Shown here: positions 1-8,735 of the stretch, piece by piece
Layout: each line of letters starts with the position of its first letter
Position numbering within the stretch: the first letter of the stretch is position 1
Assembly: GCA_031253985.1 (NCBI GenBank)
Contig: JAIRVH010000074.1
Location: 1-41,464 of the forward strand
Length of the DNA: 41,464 bases
Direction: 5' to 3'
From: Sphingobacterium sp.
Lineage (GTDB): Bacteria; Bacteroidota; Bacteroidia; Sphingobacteriales; Sphingobacteriaceae
Made by a program: the position numbers and the translations under genes
Notes under the pieces: generated by a model
Database searches by the model: none
Seen by the model: only the letters and a program-made list of their open reading frames with translations
Told to the model about the DNA's origin: nothing

Positions 1-11
1 TCTTTATGTTA

Positions 12-1055
12 TTAATTTAATTTCTTTTCTAATTCTGTTATGCGTGCCGCAAAGTAAGCATTTTTTTCTGGATATTTCAAAACTAATTTTTTGTAAACCT
101 CTATTGCTTTTGGATATAAGCCCTGTTCCACATAGATCTTTGCGAGCGTTTCGGTAACAAGCGAATGCTGATCCTCCGAGCTTTTTCTGGCCTTGTTCTC
201 CAAATCTAATTTTTCTGCTTGGAGGGGTTGAATCATAGGCTCTTCGCGAATAAACTTTTCAATTACCTCGTCAGTTTTACGCGGTATTTGAAAAGCAATG
301 GTCGTTTTAACTTCATCACTTAACTTTGCTTCAGGTGATTGCAAATGAAAGATATTCTCCCGAATCTGTTGATCTAATAGCTGGGTATCCAATTTCTCAT
401 GAATTTTAGCGATATCGTCATTAGACGGCATCATTGGACCTAATGGAGATTTTACATAGGGCTGATAAGTGTCAGCATATTCCAATCTAGTTTTATGTAA
501 CCACCATAAGAAACTATAGGGCATCGTATCATCATCGTAAACAGAAACACGCTCTTGCCCATCACTCTCCTCGGCAACAGATTCCGCTAAAGCCGCTGTT
601 ACAATTGGAATCTCCTCGGCCTCTGAATCTGCAATAACTTCTTGCTGCTGATCATTGGCCCTAAAGTAATCTTTGGCGACCCCGGCTTGAATCAAACGAT
701 CCAATTCATCAACCTCCACGATCTCCTCTTGTATTTCGACCACCCCTTCATCATTGTTAAGCCTCTCTTCCATAATAACTTCATCTTGCGGCGTTATTGG
801 CGTAGGCGCTACCACGGATTTACTATGAACAAATTCATACAGCCAACTTGGAGAGGATGCATAGAGCAAAGTAGAAGACAGATTCTGCACTGAACCATGT
901 TTTCCAAAAACCTTACGTTCATAGACAAACCGTAAGCTCTGGGCATAAGGATATTTTTCAATCAATGCTAAAATAATATCTTCCTCTACAGTGTCTGGAT
1001 GATTGATTGCTTGAAAAAAAAGCTCGTTATTGGTTAATGATATATTAAGATTCAT
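12..1055 (-). CDS. TPR-containing protein of the lptE operon
   Basis: Protein of unknown exact role with no signal peptide visible. The C-terminal 50 residues form a clear tetratricopeptide repeat (SLVTETLAKIYVEQGLYPKA and following residues), so it probably binds another protein. The middle is acidic and low in complexity. The open frame extends to 1082, but that would overlap lptE. The ATG at 1055 lies 13 bp after the lptE stop and gives MNLNISLTNNELFF, so I prefer it. It is the last gene seen of the minus-strand miaB operon, and the operon probably continues beyond the window edge. Gene identity beyond the TPR is not recognised. Confidence 0.75.
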   Translation of the reverse strand: MNLNISLTNNELFFQAINHPDTVEEDIILALIEKYPYAQSLRFVYERKVFGKHGSVQNLSSTLLYASSPSWLYEFVHSKSVVAPTPITPQDEVIMEERLNNDEGVVEIQEEIVEVDELDRLIQAGVAKDYFRANDQQQEVIADSEAEEIPIVTAALAESVAEESDGQERVSVYDDDTMPYSFLWWLHKTRLEYADTYQPYVKSPLGPMMPSNDDIAKIHEKLDTQLLDQQIRENIFHLQSPEAKLSDEVKTTIAFQIPRKTDEVIEKFIREEPMIQPLQAEKLDLENKARKSSEDQHSLVTETLAKIYVEQGLYPKAIEVYKKLVLKYPEKNAYFAARITELEKKLN

Positions 1056-1068
1056 CTTGAAAATAGAA

Positions 1069-1584
1069 TTACCAATTAGCAAACGCTTTGTTATATATAT
1101 CTTCAGTTAGCATCTGAATAATTTCCTTACCCAAAGTTTCTTCTTGTGCACTCTGAAGGTTTCCGGCAAACTCTTTAAATCGTGTAAAAGGCTGCTCAAA
1201 ATCATCCTTCGGATTGATTTTATTATGATAGGTAACTTTAATCGTAATAGTCAGCCTATTCATTGCAGCTCGATCGGTTCCTGCTTCAACAGCCGCAGGA
1301 CTTATTGAATACTCTGTAATAAATCCCTCAAAGGTAGCATCTCCATCTTGATTCACTTGGCTCAATCGAGATTGATTACGAATACGCTCTTTGAGAGCCT
1401 CCGTAAAATTCTGACTTAATGTCGGATAAACCAAGGGAGCTATATTTTCGAAATATTGAATATTGACAGTTTTCATTCCTTCGGGAATGGAACCTCCGGT
1501 AAATCCATATTTTACCCCACAACTATTCATTACGAATAGAAAGATTGCTGTGAGAAAAGTATATAAAATTTTTTTTGACAACAT
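1069..1584 (-). CDS. lptE: LptE family lipoprotein (LPS assembly)
   Basis: Outer-membrane lipoprotein of the LptE family, the partner and plug of LptD in delivering lipopolysaccharide to the cell surface. A short hydrophobic signal (residues 5-19) ends in a lipobox, VMNSC, with the acylated Cys at about residue 22. This is followed by CGVKYGFTGGSIPEG, typical of Bacteroidota LptE. At 171 aa the length is normal. The gene starts 9 bp after the stop of the upstream enhancer-binding regulator and is followed by the TPR gene 13 bp on, so it is part of a tight operon. The family call rests on the N-terminal motif, size and neighbourhood. Confidence 0.85.
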   Translation of the reverse strand: MLSKKILYTFLTAIFLFVMNSCGVKYGFTGGSIPEGMKTVNIQYFENIAPLVYPTLSQNFTEALKERIRNQSRLSQVNQDGDATFEGFITEYSISPAAVEAGTDRAAMNRLTITIKVTYHNKINPKDDFEQPFTRFKEFAGNLQSAQEETLGKEIIQMLTEDIYNKAFANW

Positions 1585-1593
1585 CTGTAAACC

Positions 1594-2868
1594 TTAATCT
1601 AAATTTAAGTCTTTAATTTTTCTATACAAAGTTCTTTCAGAAATTCCCAGCTCTTGGGCGGCTGCTTTACGCTTGCCGCGATGCTTTTTCAAGGCCTTTT
1701 TTATCAAATCGGACTCTTTATCAACAAGAGATAAAGATTCCTCGACTTCTTGGGCGTCCTGCAGGTATTCATCCTGTGAAACGGGATTTTTCAATACATT
1801 TGCAGTGTTTGCCGGAGAATGTATAGTTAAAGTTGGTGTTGCATTATAATTTTCCGGTTCTGATTTCAATTGTGGTTCAATTTCCTGATACAATTGATTG
1901 ATGTATGGCGAGTTTTGATCAAACGTACTGGAATCGACACCTTTTTGTATCAATTCAACCACCAGTTTTTTCAGATCAACCATATCCTTTTTCATATCAA
2001 ATAGGACTTTGTACAACAAATCTCTCTCTGAAAAATCTTCTTTTCCACCATTATTTGAAGGAACTACCGCAGGCAAACTTGTACGTGATTCATTAGGCAG
2101 ATAATTTTGAAGTATATGCGCATCAACAACACGTTCTTTCTCCAAAACTGCAATTTGTTCCGCAACATTTTTTAGTTGACGTACGTTTCCGGGCCAGCTA
2201 TAGTTCCGTAACATATTCTGTGCATCTTCAGTCAATTGAACCCCCGGCGTACGGTATTTTTCAGAAAAGTCCACAATAAACTTACGAAATAATAAGTTGA
2301 TATCCTCCGGCCGCTCACGCAATGAAGGTACACGCAACGGTACGGTATTCAAGCGATAATAAAGATCTTCGCGAAATTTACCTTTTTGTACAGCTTCAAA
2401 CACATTCACATTTGTCGCAGCAACAACACGGACATTTGTTTTCTGTACTTTAGATGATCCCACCCGAATATACTCACCTGATTCCAATACCCGCAATAAT
2501 CTCGCTTGCGTACCCAATGGCAACTCGCCTACTTCATCTAAAAAGATTGTTCCGCCGTCAACAACTTCAAAATATCCCTTTCTAGCCTCATGAGCACCAG
2601 TAAAAGAACCTTTCTCATGACCAAATAATTCGGAATCAATGGTCCCTTCTGGTATAGCTCCGCAGTTGACCGCAATAAAAGGACCGTGCTTACGTGAGCT
2701 CAATTGATGGATAATATGCGAAAAAACCTCCTTACCACTCCCACTCTCACCTTGTATTAATACGGAAATATCAGTTGGAGCCACTTGTCGCGCAATATCG
2801 ATGGCACGATTCAACAATGGCGAATTACCGATAATTCCGAATCTATTCTTTATATCTTGGTTATCCAT
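1594..2868 (-). CDS. Sigma-54-dependent transcriptional activator (AAA+ with Fis-type HTH)
   Basis: Enhancer-binding AAA+ ATPase that would remodel RNA polymerase carrying sigma-54. Walker A is GESGSGKE (residues 40-47), the sigma-54 contact loop is GSFTGA (87-92), Walker B is TIFLDE, and there is an RLRVLESGE-type segment. The C-terminus has a Fis-type helix-turn-helix (AAQELGISERTLYRKIKDL). There is no N-terminal receiver, GAF or PAS domain: the AAA+ module starts almost at residue 1, so control must come from expression, partner proteins or the acidic linker (about 270-375). It sits between miaB (36 bp gap) and lptE (9 bp gap), a neighbourhood I know from other Bacteroidota. Target genes cannot be read from the sequence. 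Confidence 0.9.
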   Translation of the reverse strand: MDNQDIKNRFGIIGNSPLLNRAIDIARQVAPTDISVLIQGESGSGKEVFSHIIHQLSSRKHGPFIAVNCGAIPEGTIDSELFGHEKGSFTGAHEARKGYFEVVDGGTIFLDEVGELPLGTQARLLRVLESGEYIRVGSSKVQKTNVRVVAATNVNVFEAVQKGKFREDLYYRLNTVPLRVPSLRERPEDINLLFRKFIVDFSEKYRTPGVQLTEDAQNMLRNYSWPGNVRQLKNVAEQIAVLEKERVVDAHILQNYLPNESRTSLPAVVPSNNGGKEDFSERDLLYKVLFDMKKDMVDLKKLVVELIQKGVDSSTFDQNSPYINQLYQEIEPQLKSEPENYNATPTLTIHSPANTANVLKNPVSQDEYLQDAQEVEESLSLVDKESDLIKKALKKHRGKRKAAAQELGISERTLYRKIKDLNLD

Positions 2869-2904
2869 AAATTTCCTGTTGGAAATAAAACAATCTCAGT
2901 TTTC

Positions 2905-4341
2905 TTAATCAACAATCTTTCCCAATAACGTAGCGGAGGTACATGATTCAATAAGCACGTTCACATAGTCGCCTTGCTTAAATCGAGGGTCGATTGCAAA
3001 TACCACTAAAGCATTTTGATCATTACGGCCACAAAAATCGAATTCCGACCTTTTTGAAAATCCTTCAATAAGCACTTTACAAACTTTTCCAACAAAATGC
3101 TGATAACGGTATAAACTATGATCACGCTGTTTATTAATAACTTCTGTCAGACGACGTTTTTTTACATCTTCTGGAATATCATCCGCATATCTTTTCGCTG
3201 CCAAAGTACCTGGTCTTTCCGAGTAAGCAAACATATAGGCGAAATCATATTTGACATAATCCATCATAGACAATGTTTCTTGATGTTCCGCTTCTGTTTC
3301 TGTACAGAAGCCCGTAATAACATCTGTAGAAATAGCACAATCAGGTATAATACGACGGATTGCGTCTACGCGTTCCATATACCACTCACGGTCATATGTA
3401 CGGTTCATCAGTTCTAATACCCTGGAATTTCCAGATTGAACCGGCAAGTGAATATAATTACAGATGTTTTCGTGTGAAGCGATCGCATATAAAACTTCAT
3501 CGGTAATATCTTTTGGATGGGAAGTAGAGAAGCGAACACGTAAAAGGGGACTAATCTCGGCAACCATCGTAAGAAGAGATGCAAAAGTCACAGTCTCACT
3601 TGGCTCTTCACCTTCGGTGACAGACGCACTATATTTATAAGAGTCCACATTTTGTCCCAACAAGGTAACCTCCTTATATCCTGCATTGAAAAGATCTTGG
3701 GCTTCCTTCACAATAGATTGTGGATCACGGCTACGTTCACGGCCACGTGTAAAAGGAACAACACAAAATGAACACATATTATCACAACCACGCATAATGG
3801 AAATGAAGGCCGTTACACCATTTGAATTCAAACGGACAGGATTAATATCGGCATAAGTTTCCTCTCTCGATAATAAAACGTTGACAGCTTTAGCACCATC
3901 ATCGACCTTATCAATTAAATTTGGCAGATCGCGATAAGCATCTGGCCCCACCACAACATCCACCAACTTTTCTTCTTCTAAGAATTTCGATTTTAGACGC
4001 TCGGCCATACATCCTAGTACTCCAACGATCATTCCAGGATTTTTTGCTTTAGCAGCTTCAAATTCTTTTAGACGATTGCGCACACGCTGTTCTGCATTTT
4101 CACGGATTGAACAGGTATTAATAAAAACAACATCAGCATCCTGATAATTCTTAGTGGTTTCAAATCCCTTATCCAACAAAATAGAAGCAACAATCTCACT
4201 ATCCGAAAAATTCATTTGGCAACCGTAGCTTTCAATATACAGCTTGCGTCCATTACTTAAAGTCGGATCCTGTTCTAATAATAATGCCTCACCCTGACGA
4301 GATTCGTCGTGTTCCTTAGTGGTATGTGTTAAATCTAGCAT
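2905..4341 (-). CDS. miaB: tRNA-2-methylthio-N6-dimethylallyladenosine synthase MiaB
   Basis: Radical-SAM methylthiotransferase that adds the 2-methylthio group to i6A37 of tRNAs reading UNN codons. The N-terminal UPF0004 domain carries the three Cys of the auxiliary cluster (C41 in [12 protein letters not shown]77 in [11 protein letters not shown]111 in LGCMAER). The radical-SAM triad is C186, C190 and C193 (CDNMCSFC). A C-terminal TRAM segment follows. Length 478 aa is normal for Bacteroidota, which have a 30-residue N-terminal extension. It is the first gene of the minus-strand operon that continues with the sigma-54 activator and lptE. A TAnnTTTG box lies about 110 bp upstream. Confidence 0.95.
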   Translation of the reverse strand: MLDLTHTTKEHDESRQGEALLLEQDPTLSNGRKLYIESYGCQMNFSDSEIVASILLDKGFETTKNYQDADVVFINTCSIRENAEQRVRNRLKEFEAAKAKNPGMIVGVLGCMAERLKSKFLEEEKLVDVVVGPDAYRDLPNLIDKVDDGAKAVNVLLSREETYADINPVRLNSNGVTAFISIMRGCDNMCSFCVVPFTRGRERSRDPQSIVKEAQDLFNAGYKEVTLLGQNVDSYKYSASVTEGEEPSETVTFASLLTMVAEISPLLRVRFSTSHPKDITDEVLYAIASHENICNYIHLPVQSGNSRVLELMNRTYDREWYMERVDAIRRIIPDCAISTDVITGFCTETEAEHQETLSMMDYVKYDFAYMFAYSERPGTLAAKRYADDIPEDVKKRRLTEVINKQRDHSLYRYQHFVGKVCKVLIEGFSKRSEFDFCGRNDQNALVVFAIDPRFKQGDYVNVLIESCTSATLLGKIVD

Positions 4342-4451
4342 AGCTCGATATTCAATAGAATATAATTTTTTTTATTTTCAATGAAATAACCAACGCAATT
4401 ACCAAACTTTTCATGATCTGATCCAATGCCCTTGGTTGTTTTCAAAGACTA

Positions 4452-4459
4452 CAAAGTTA
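4452..4459 (-). promoter_or_regulatory. Candidate -7 box for miaB operon
   Basis: The minus strand reads TAACTTTG, a perfect match to the Bacteroidetes -7 consensus TAnnTTTG. It lies 110 bp before the miaB ATG in otherwise non-coding DNA. No convincing TTTG at -33 was found. A short palindrome (4479-4491) sits about 20 bp upstream. Confidence 0.4.
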
Positions 4460-4478
4460 GAAATTTAAATCCATATAA

Positions 4479-4491
4479 TGACAGTTTGTCA
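4479..4491. repeat. Short perfect palindrome TGACA-GTT-TGTCA
   Basis: A 5-3-5 inverted repeat positioned 19 bp upstream of the candidate miaB -7 box, where a -33 element or an operator would be expected. No regulator can be assigned; it may be chance in AT-rich DNA. Confidence 0.3.
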
Positions 4492-4525
4492 GATAGAAAT
4501 ATAGTTTATGCTTTGTCAAATTTCC

Positions 4526-4558
4526 AAAAAAAAAAAGCGTCGATTAAATCAACGCTTT
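4526..4558 (-). terminator. Rho-independent terminator after OmpA-type lipoprotein gene
   Basis: On the minus strand AAAGCGTTGAT pairs with ATCGACGCTTT (one G-U pair) around a 3-nt loop and runs into about ten T residues. It lies 55 bp after the stop of the OmpA-family gene and ends that transcript. Confidence 0.85.
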
Positions 4559-4613
4559 CTTATGACTCGAAATCAAAATAAATCTATCTCAAGAAATAAT
4601 TCCCGAAAACTAT

Positions 4614-5303
4614 TTATTGACCTGCTTGTTGTTTTGCTTCTTTCTTCATTTGATCACCAGCTACAATTACGATTTCAACACGACGATTTTGTGCACGCCC
4701 AGCTTCTGTATCGTTGCTTGCAATTGGTTCGGAGAAGTTTCTACCTTCGGTTCTGATACGTGAAGAAGCTAATCCTTTTGACACCGCAAACGCACGTACT
4801 GAATTTGCACGATCTAAAGATACCTTTTCATTTGCAGCCAATGTACCAACATTATCTGTATGTCCGATTACCAAGATTTCAGTGCCCTGTTCTTTGTTCA
4901 AAGTTGTTACTAAATTTGCAATATTATCCTTCGCCGACGCTTTCAGATCCGATTTATTGAAATCAAATAAAATACCTGAATCAAACTTAACCACAATACC
5001 TTCGGCAGATTGTGTAACCTCTGCACCTTCAACGGTTTTAGAAATCTCAGCAGCCTGCTTATCCATTTTTTTACCGATCAATACACCTGCAGCACCACCG
5101 ATAGCGGCTCCTGCCAACGTACCGATAGCCGTGTTACCAGCTTTACCGCCGATTAATGCTCCTAAAGCACCACCGGCAACACCACCGATTACACCTCCTT
5201 TAGTCGTATTATTTGTATTTTGGATTGTAGAACAACTTCCAAATAACATAGCTGAGGTTGCAACAGTCAAACCTAATACAGCTAATTTTCTATTCATTTT
5301 CAT
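4614..5303 (-). CDS. OmpA family lipoprotein with glycine-zipper domain
   Basis: Cell-envelope protein predicted to tether the outer membrane to peptidoglycan. The signal peptide (about 1-23) ends in a lipobox, FGSC. Residues 36-82 are a glycine-zipper segment (GGVIGGVAGGALGALIGGKAG). Residues about 105-215 form an OmpA C-terminal peptidoglycan-binding domain, with the typical VIGHTDNVG, LSLDRA-like (VSLDRANSVRAF) and AQNRRVEI motifs. It appears to be a single-gene unit with its own promoter-like sequence upstream and a strong terminator downstream. ATG at 5303 or two codons later (5297) are both possible. Confidence 0.9.
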   Translation of the reverse strand: MKMNRKLAVLGLTVATSAMLFGSCSTIQNTNNTTKGGVIGGVAGGALGALIGGKAGNTAIGTLAGAAIGGAAGVLIGKKMDKQAAEISKTVEGAEVTQSAEGIVVKFDSGILFDFNKSDLKASAKDNIANLVTTLNKEQGTEILVIGHTDNVGTLAANEKVSLDRANSVRAFAVSKGLASSRIRTEGRNFSEPIASNDTEAGRAQNRRVEIVIVAGDQMKKEAKQQAGQ

Positions 5304-5332
5304 ATGTATGCTATCTAAGACTTTTAAATATT

Positions 5333-5362
5333 CAAACTAAATACCGTTCTACTAAAATCAAA
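5333..5362 (-). promoter_or_regulatory. Candidate promoter of OmpA-type lipoprotein gene
   Basis: The minus strand shows TTTG, a 19-bp spacer, then TAGTTTG, close to the Bacteroidetes -33 TTTG / -7 TAnnTTTG arrangement (one base short in the -7 box). The box is about 30 bp from the ATG at 5303. Confidence 0.4.
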
Positions 5363-5516
5363 CAAAGTGCCAAAAGATATTTTTATCAACTTTTTTGTTA
5401 CAAAACAGCGAAAAAGCGCTATAAAACTTCCTAAAATGACGTTGATAAACTACAAAATATTTCATCAATTTCGTCCACTCCTTTAAACAGCTAACACTAG
5501 CCGAAGCAAAATGTTT

Positions 5517-6275
5517 TTACTTTTCTTGCGTCTTGACTTCAATATCGGGTAAAAGAGATCCTTTCGGCCTTCCTTTGGCATTAAAATCGTCCATAGACTG
5601 TTGCACATAATGCATCAGATCATACTGTCCCCAATGCTCCGCTAGATCAAATGATGGACGGTAGCGCACCATAAAAGCATCTAATTCTGTGCTATCCAGT
5701 TTCGTTAGATTTTTGACAGCCTCACGAGAAAAAATACGATCAACTTGTAGCTCCTCTTTCTCCCTGTCCATAAATCGCCCAAAACGCTTCGCATTTTTAG
5801 CTTCCCGTCCAAAAAGATTATAAAGGGCGGTTGCAGGACTGCCTAAATAGGTTCCAAATTTATTTTTACCACCATTATAAACACCCTTTTTACCGTAATT
5901 GCTCATGGCATCATTTAATTCCGCCTCTTTAGTCTTTCGCTCGACAACAACTGTTTCCAATCGAATACCCTCCTGCAATTCGACATAAAACTCATTCAGA
6001 TTTGTCAGAACAGTTTTTACGGGAGAATAACCAACTTTAGTGAAAGATAACGAGTCACCAACCGATGCATCTATGGTAAAAACACCGAAGGAATTTGTTA
6101 AAGTCGATCTGTGAGTCCTCAAATTCAGCACAACCGCGTCACCAATACGATTACCATTACCTTTTTGCAATACCATTCCAGAAACTTTCTGAAGGTGTTG
6201 TGCCGTCGCCTCAAAACTGGTCAGTAACAGCAAGAATAGCCCCAATATCCCTAAATGTATATGTCTTATTTTCAT
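5517..6275 (-). CDS. Exported protein with carboxypeptidase-regulatory-like domain
   Basis: A 252-aa exported protein of unknown function. The hydrophobic signal peptide ends at about residue 26 (LLTSFEATAQ). It is followed by a CarboxypepD_reg-like beta-sandwich (VSGMVLQKGNGNRIGDAVV through SLSFTKVGYSP), the fold found at the N-terminus of TonB-dependent receptors. The C-terminal half is polar, basic and unrecognised, and there is no receptor plug or barrel. An upstream TTG in the same frame exists at 6293, but the ATG at 6275 gives a normal signal peptide, so I chose it. It is probably periplasmic or attached to the outer membrane. It appears to be transcribed alone. Confidence 0.8.
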   Translation of the reverse strand: MKIRHIHLGILGLFLLLLTSFEATAQHLQKVSGMVLQKGNGNRIGDAVVLNLRTHRSTLTNSFGVFTIDASVGDSLSFTKVGYSPVKTVLTNLNEFYVELQEGIRLETVVVERKTKEAELNDAMSNYGKKGVYNGGKNKFGTYLGSPATALYNLFGREAKNAKRFGRFMDREKEELQVDRIFSREAVKNLTKLDSTELDAFMVRYRPSFDLAEHWGQYDLMHYVQQSMDDFNAKGRPKGSLLPDIEVKTQEK

Positions 6276-6482
6276 TCTATTATTTCTCTTCAATTATCCC
6301 AATCGACTTACCTGTGGCATGCACATCCTTGCAGGTTCATTGGGTCAAACAGTCGCTTTCGCGAGAACAGTTTATAATTTATTTCACTCTTATGAATTGC
6401 CCGTTACACCTAACCTACTTTGCTAAAAGTAATAATAGTTTGACACTTGTACTGTTAAAAAAGTTTAAATATTCTTTCCTTA

Positions 6483-6881
6483 TCACTTGTAGGGATAAAA
6501 AACAAAATTAGCACCTTCTGCAACGACAACAAATAAACACATATAATCTTTCGCTGGTTTATAGTTTTGGATAAAAGACGACTTGCGATCTTCCTGGATA
6601 ATATCCATTTCTACAAACTCTTCCAATGTAGAGGCGTTTATTGTCCATTTCGTTTCCAATTCCTTGCGATCCAATATCACCTCACCAACAGAAACTTCGT
6701 GCTGATGAGCCACAAAAATTGGATAATCTGAATAACCTTCTTCCACAATCTCCAGTGCGACTTCACGGATTGATTCACTATAAAAATCGAGATCGACCTG
6801 CAAGCTTTTCAATGGACTTTGCTCTGTAGGTGGCGTATTTTCCTCTCTTGCGGATCCCGAAAATAAATCTTCTACTTCCAT
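6483..6881 (-). CDS. Conserved hypothetical protein downstream of rlmD
   Basis: A 132-aa soluble acidic protein with no signal peptide or membrane segment. The N-terminal 30 residues are disordered-looking, then a mixed alpha/beta region (IREVALEIVEEGYSDYPIFV) ends in a strongly hydrophobic strand (YMCLFVVVAEGANFVFYPYK). It starts 4 bp after the rlmD stop, so it is almost certainly co-transcribed and translationally coupled. I do not recognise a characterised family. Strict coupling to rlmD suggests a conserved Bacteroidota pair, but no role in rRNA methylation can be claimed. Confidence 0.75.
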   Translation of the reverse strand: MEVEDLFSGSAREENTPPTEQSPLKSLQVDLDFYSESIREVALEIVEEGYSDYPIFVAHQHEVSVGEVILDRKELETKWTINASTLEEFVEMDIIQEDRKSSFIQNYKPAKDYMCLFVVVAEGANFVFYPYK

Positions 6882-6885
6882 ATCT

Positions 6886-8295
6886 TTACTTCCTTAATTC
6901 TAACAGAACAACATTTTCAACATGTTGCGTATGCGGAAACATATCTACCGGCTTGATACGTTTCACCTCATATTTTTCACCCAATAACACGAGATCTCTT
7001 GCTTGTGTAGCCGCATTACAGCTGACATAAACAATGCGCGGCGACTCCATTTCCAACAAACGAGCTACCACATCAGTATGCATTCCCGCACGTGGAGGAT
7101 CTGTAATCACGACATCCGGTTTACCATTTTCAGCGATAAAAGCTGGTGTCAACACATCTTTCATATCCCCAGCATAGAATTTTGTATTCGTAATATTGTT
7201 GATGGATGAGTTGACTTTTGCATCTTCAATAGCAGTAGGAACATATTCTACACCAACGACTTCTTTTGCTTTCTTTGCCACAAAATTTGCAATCGTACCA
7301 GCACCAGTATATAGATCATAAACTAATTCATCACCTTTCAGATCCGCAAAATCACGTGTAATCTTATACAGTTCATAGGCTTGTGCAGAGTTTGTTTGAT
7401 AGAACGACTTAGGTCCTACTTTGTAACGCAGTCCTTCCATCTCCTCGTAAATAAAATCACGACCGGCATATACATGAATATCCTGGTCAAAGATCGTATC
7501 ATTACGTTTCTGATTTACAATATACAATAGGGAAGCAATTTGTGGGAACTTTTCCTTAACAAAATCCATCAACAATTCAACCTGCCCTTCTTCCGGATAT
7601 GCAAACACAACGATCACCATCATTTCTCCTGTTGAAGAAATACGAATAATTAAATTTCGCAATACACCTGTGTGTTCACGTAGATCATAGAAAGTTATAC
7701 CTTGGCTGATCGCAAAATCACGAATGGTATTGCGAACTTCATTTGAAGGATCTTCTTGCAGAAAACAGTGATCAATATCCAAAATCTTATCAAAACGTCC
7801 TGGCACGTGGAAACCCAGTGCACTCATTTCCAACTTCGAAGCATCCTCATCTACAGATGTCAACCATTTTTTATTGGAGAACGTATATTCTAGCTTATTA
7901 CGATAGTATTCGGTTTGGTTTGAGCCCAAGATATCTTCCATCGAAGAAGTATCCACTTTTCCGATACGCGACAATGCATTGTCAACCGATTGCTGCTTAA
8001 ATTTTAGTTGAGCATCGTAAGTCATGTGCTGCCATTTACAGCCGCCACAAACACCAAAATGTTCACAAAAAGGATCTACCCGATAGGAAGAGGCTTCTTT
8101 TAAACTGGTTATACGGGCTTCCGCAAAATTCTTCTTCTTGCGCATAAGCTCCACGTCAACAACATCACCGGGAACAGCTTTTTCTACAAACAAAACCAAA
8201 TCTTCGGTTTTTCCAACACCTCTACCCTCTTCGGCAATATCAATGATGGCAATATCTTTCAAGAACTTTTTCTCTTGCGGAATTCTTCTACTCAT
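6886..8295 (-). CDS. rlmD: 23S rRNA (uracil-C5)-methyltransferase, RlmD/RumA family
   Basis: SAM-dependent enzyme of the TrmA/RumA family that methylates C5 of uridine in 23S rRNA. From the ATG at 8295 the protein is 469 aa: an N-terminal TRAM domain (to about residue 65), Fe-S cysteines C77, C83, C86 (CEHFGVCGGC) plus a later Cys in DIDHCFLQ, the SAM site DLYTGAGTIANFV, DPPRAG, and the catalytic Cys in YVSCNAATQARD. The open frame extends to 8430 but the first 45 residues are not family-like. A perfect -7 box lies at 8302-8309, just before the chosen ATG. It is followed at 4 bp by a small hypothetical gene. Confidence 0.92.
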   Translation of the reverse strand: MSRRIPQEKKFLKDIAIIDIAEEGRGVGKTEDLVLFVEKAVPGDVVDVELMRKKKNFAEARITSLKEASSYRVDPFCEHFGVCGGCKWQHMTYDAQLKFKQQSVDNALSRIGKVDTSSMEDILGSNQTEYYRNKLEYTFSNKKWLTSVDEDASKLEMSALGFHVPGRFDKILDIDHCFLQEDPSNEVRNTIRDFAISQGITFYDLREHTGVLRNLIIRISSTGEMMVIVVFAYPEEGQVELLMDFVKEKFPQIASLLYIVNQKRNDTIFDQDIHVYAGRDFIYEEMEGLRYKVGPKSFYQTNSAQAYELYKITRDFADLKGDELVYDLYTGAGTIANFVAKKAKEVVGVEYVPTAIEDAKVNSSINNITNTKFYAGDMKDVLTPAFIAENGKPDVVITDPPRAGMHTDVVARLLEMESPRIVYVSCNAATQARDLVLLGEKYEVKRIKPVDMFPHTQHVENVVLLELRK

Positions 8296-8301
8296 AGCTC
8301 G

Positions 8302-8309
8302 CAAAAATA
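8302..8309 (-). promoter_or_regulatory. -7 promoter box of rlmD, predicted leaderless start
   Basis: The minus strand reads TATTTTTG, a perfect TAnnTTTG. Only 6 bp separate it from the ATG at 8295, so transcription would begin at or next to the start codon. This also supports the short start of rlmD. Confidence 0.5.
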
Positions 8310-8735
8310 CAAATTTATAACGATTTTTCATCTGCATAAATGATTTATAGCCATTGATTATCACTGGCATAAACAAGTACGGGACAGCCCCGTAGGGGAT
8401 CATGCATAAAACCTGCTTTCTTATTAACAACCTGATGATAAGTTTCGAGCGAATAGCATACTGGGATCAGATTCGGACTTTGTTCGTATCACCTTCGGAT
8501 GCCATACAGATAGTGTACCGATGCTGACCAGATTCCGACCAGACGCTGAGAAGGAATTATCTGTTTAAAATATGGTTAATAATGGTTGAAAAACTTTCCA
8601 TCTCCGAAGGTGGTCCGAACACAATACGAAGACAACTCGACAACAGCAATAAAGTTGCAGAGAATCATAAAATAGTGAGTATACAAAAAAAGATGAAGTC
8701 GCGAATTAGAAAGGGATGAGTGCGTTATAACAACT
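8310..8735. other. Intergenic region without a supported gene
   Basis: About 425 bp between rlmD and the TetR gene. Frames crossing it are not protein-like: one runs antisense and out of frame into the TetR gene, the other is the unsupported upstream extension of rlmD. It contains partly repeated text around 8470-8550 (CAGATTCGGAC and CAGATTCCGAC, and several short CGGA/TTCG words). This resembles degraded intergenic repeat sequence more than a gene or RNA. No tRNA-like T-loop or strong terminator was seen. Confidence 0.5.

Noticed and set aside
4714..5340. A 208-codon plus-strand frame opposite the OmpA-type gene
   Set aside because: Its Ala/Pro-rich sequence is the antisense of the glycine-zipper and OmpA domain, which are far better supported.
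8431..8575. Possible tRNA or small RNA in the spacer after rlmD
   Set aside because: No cloverleaf, no GGTTCRA-type T-loop, and no terminator downstream.
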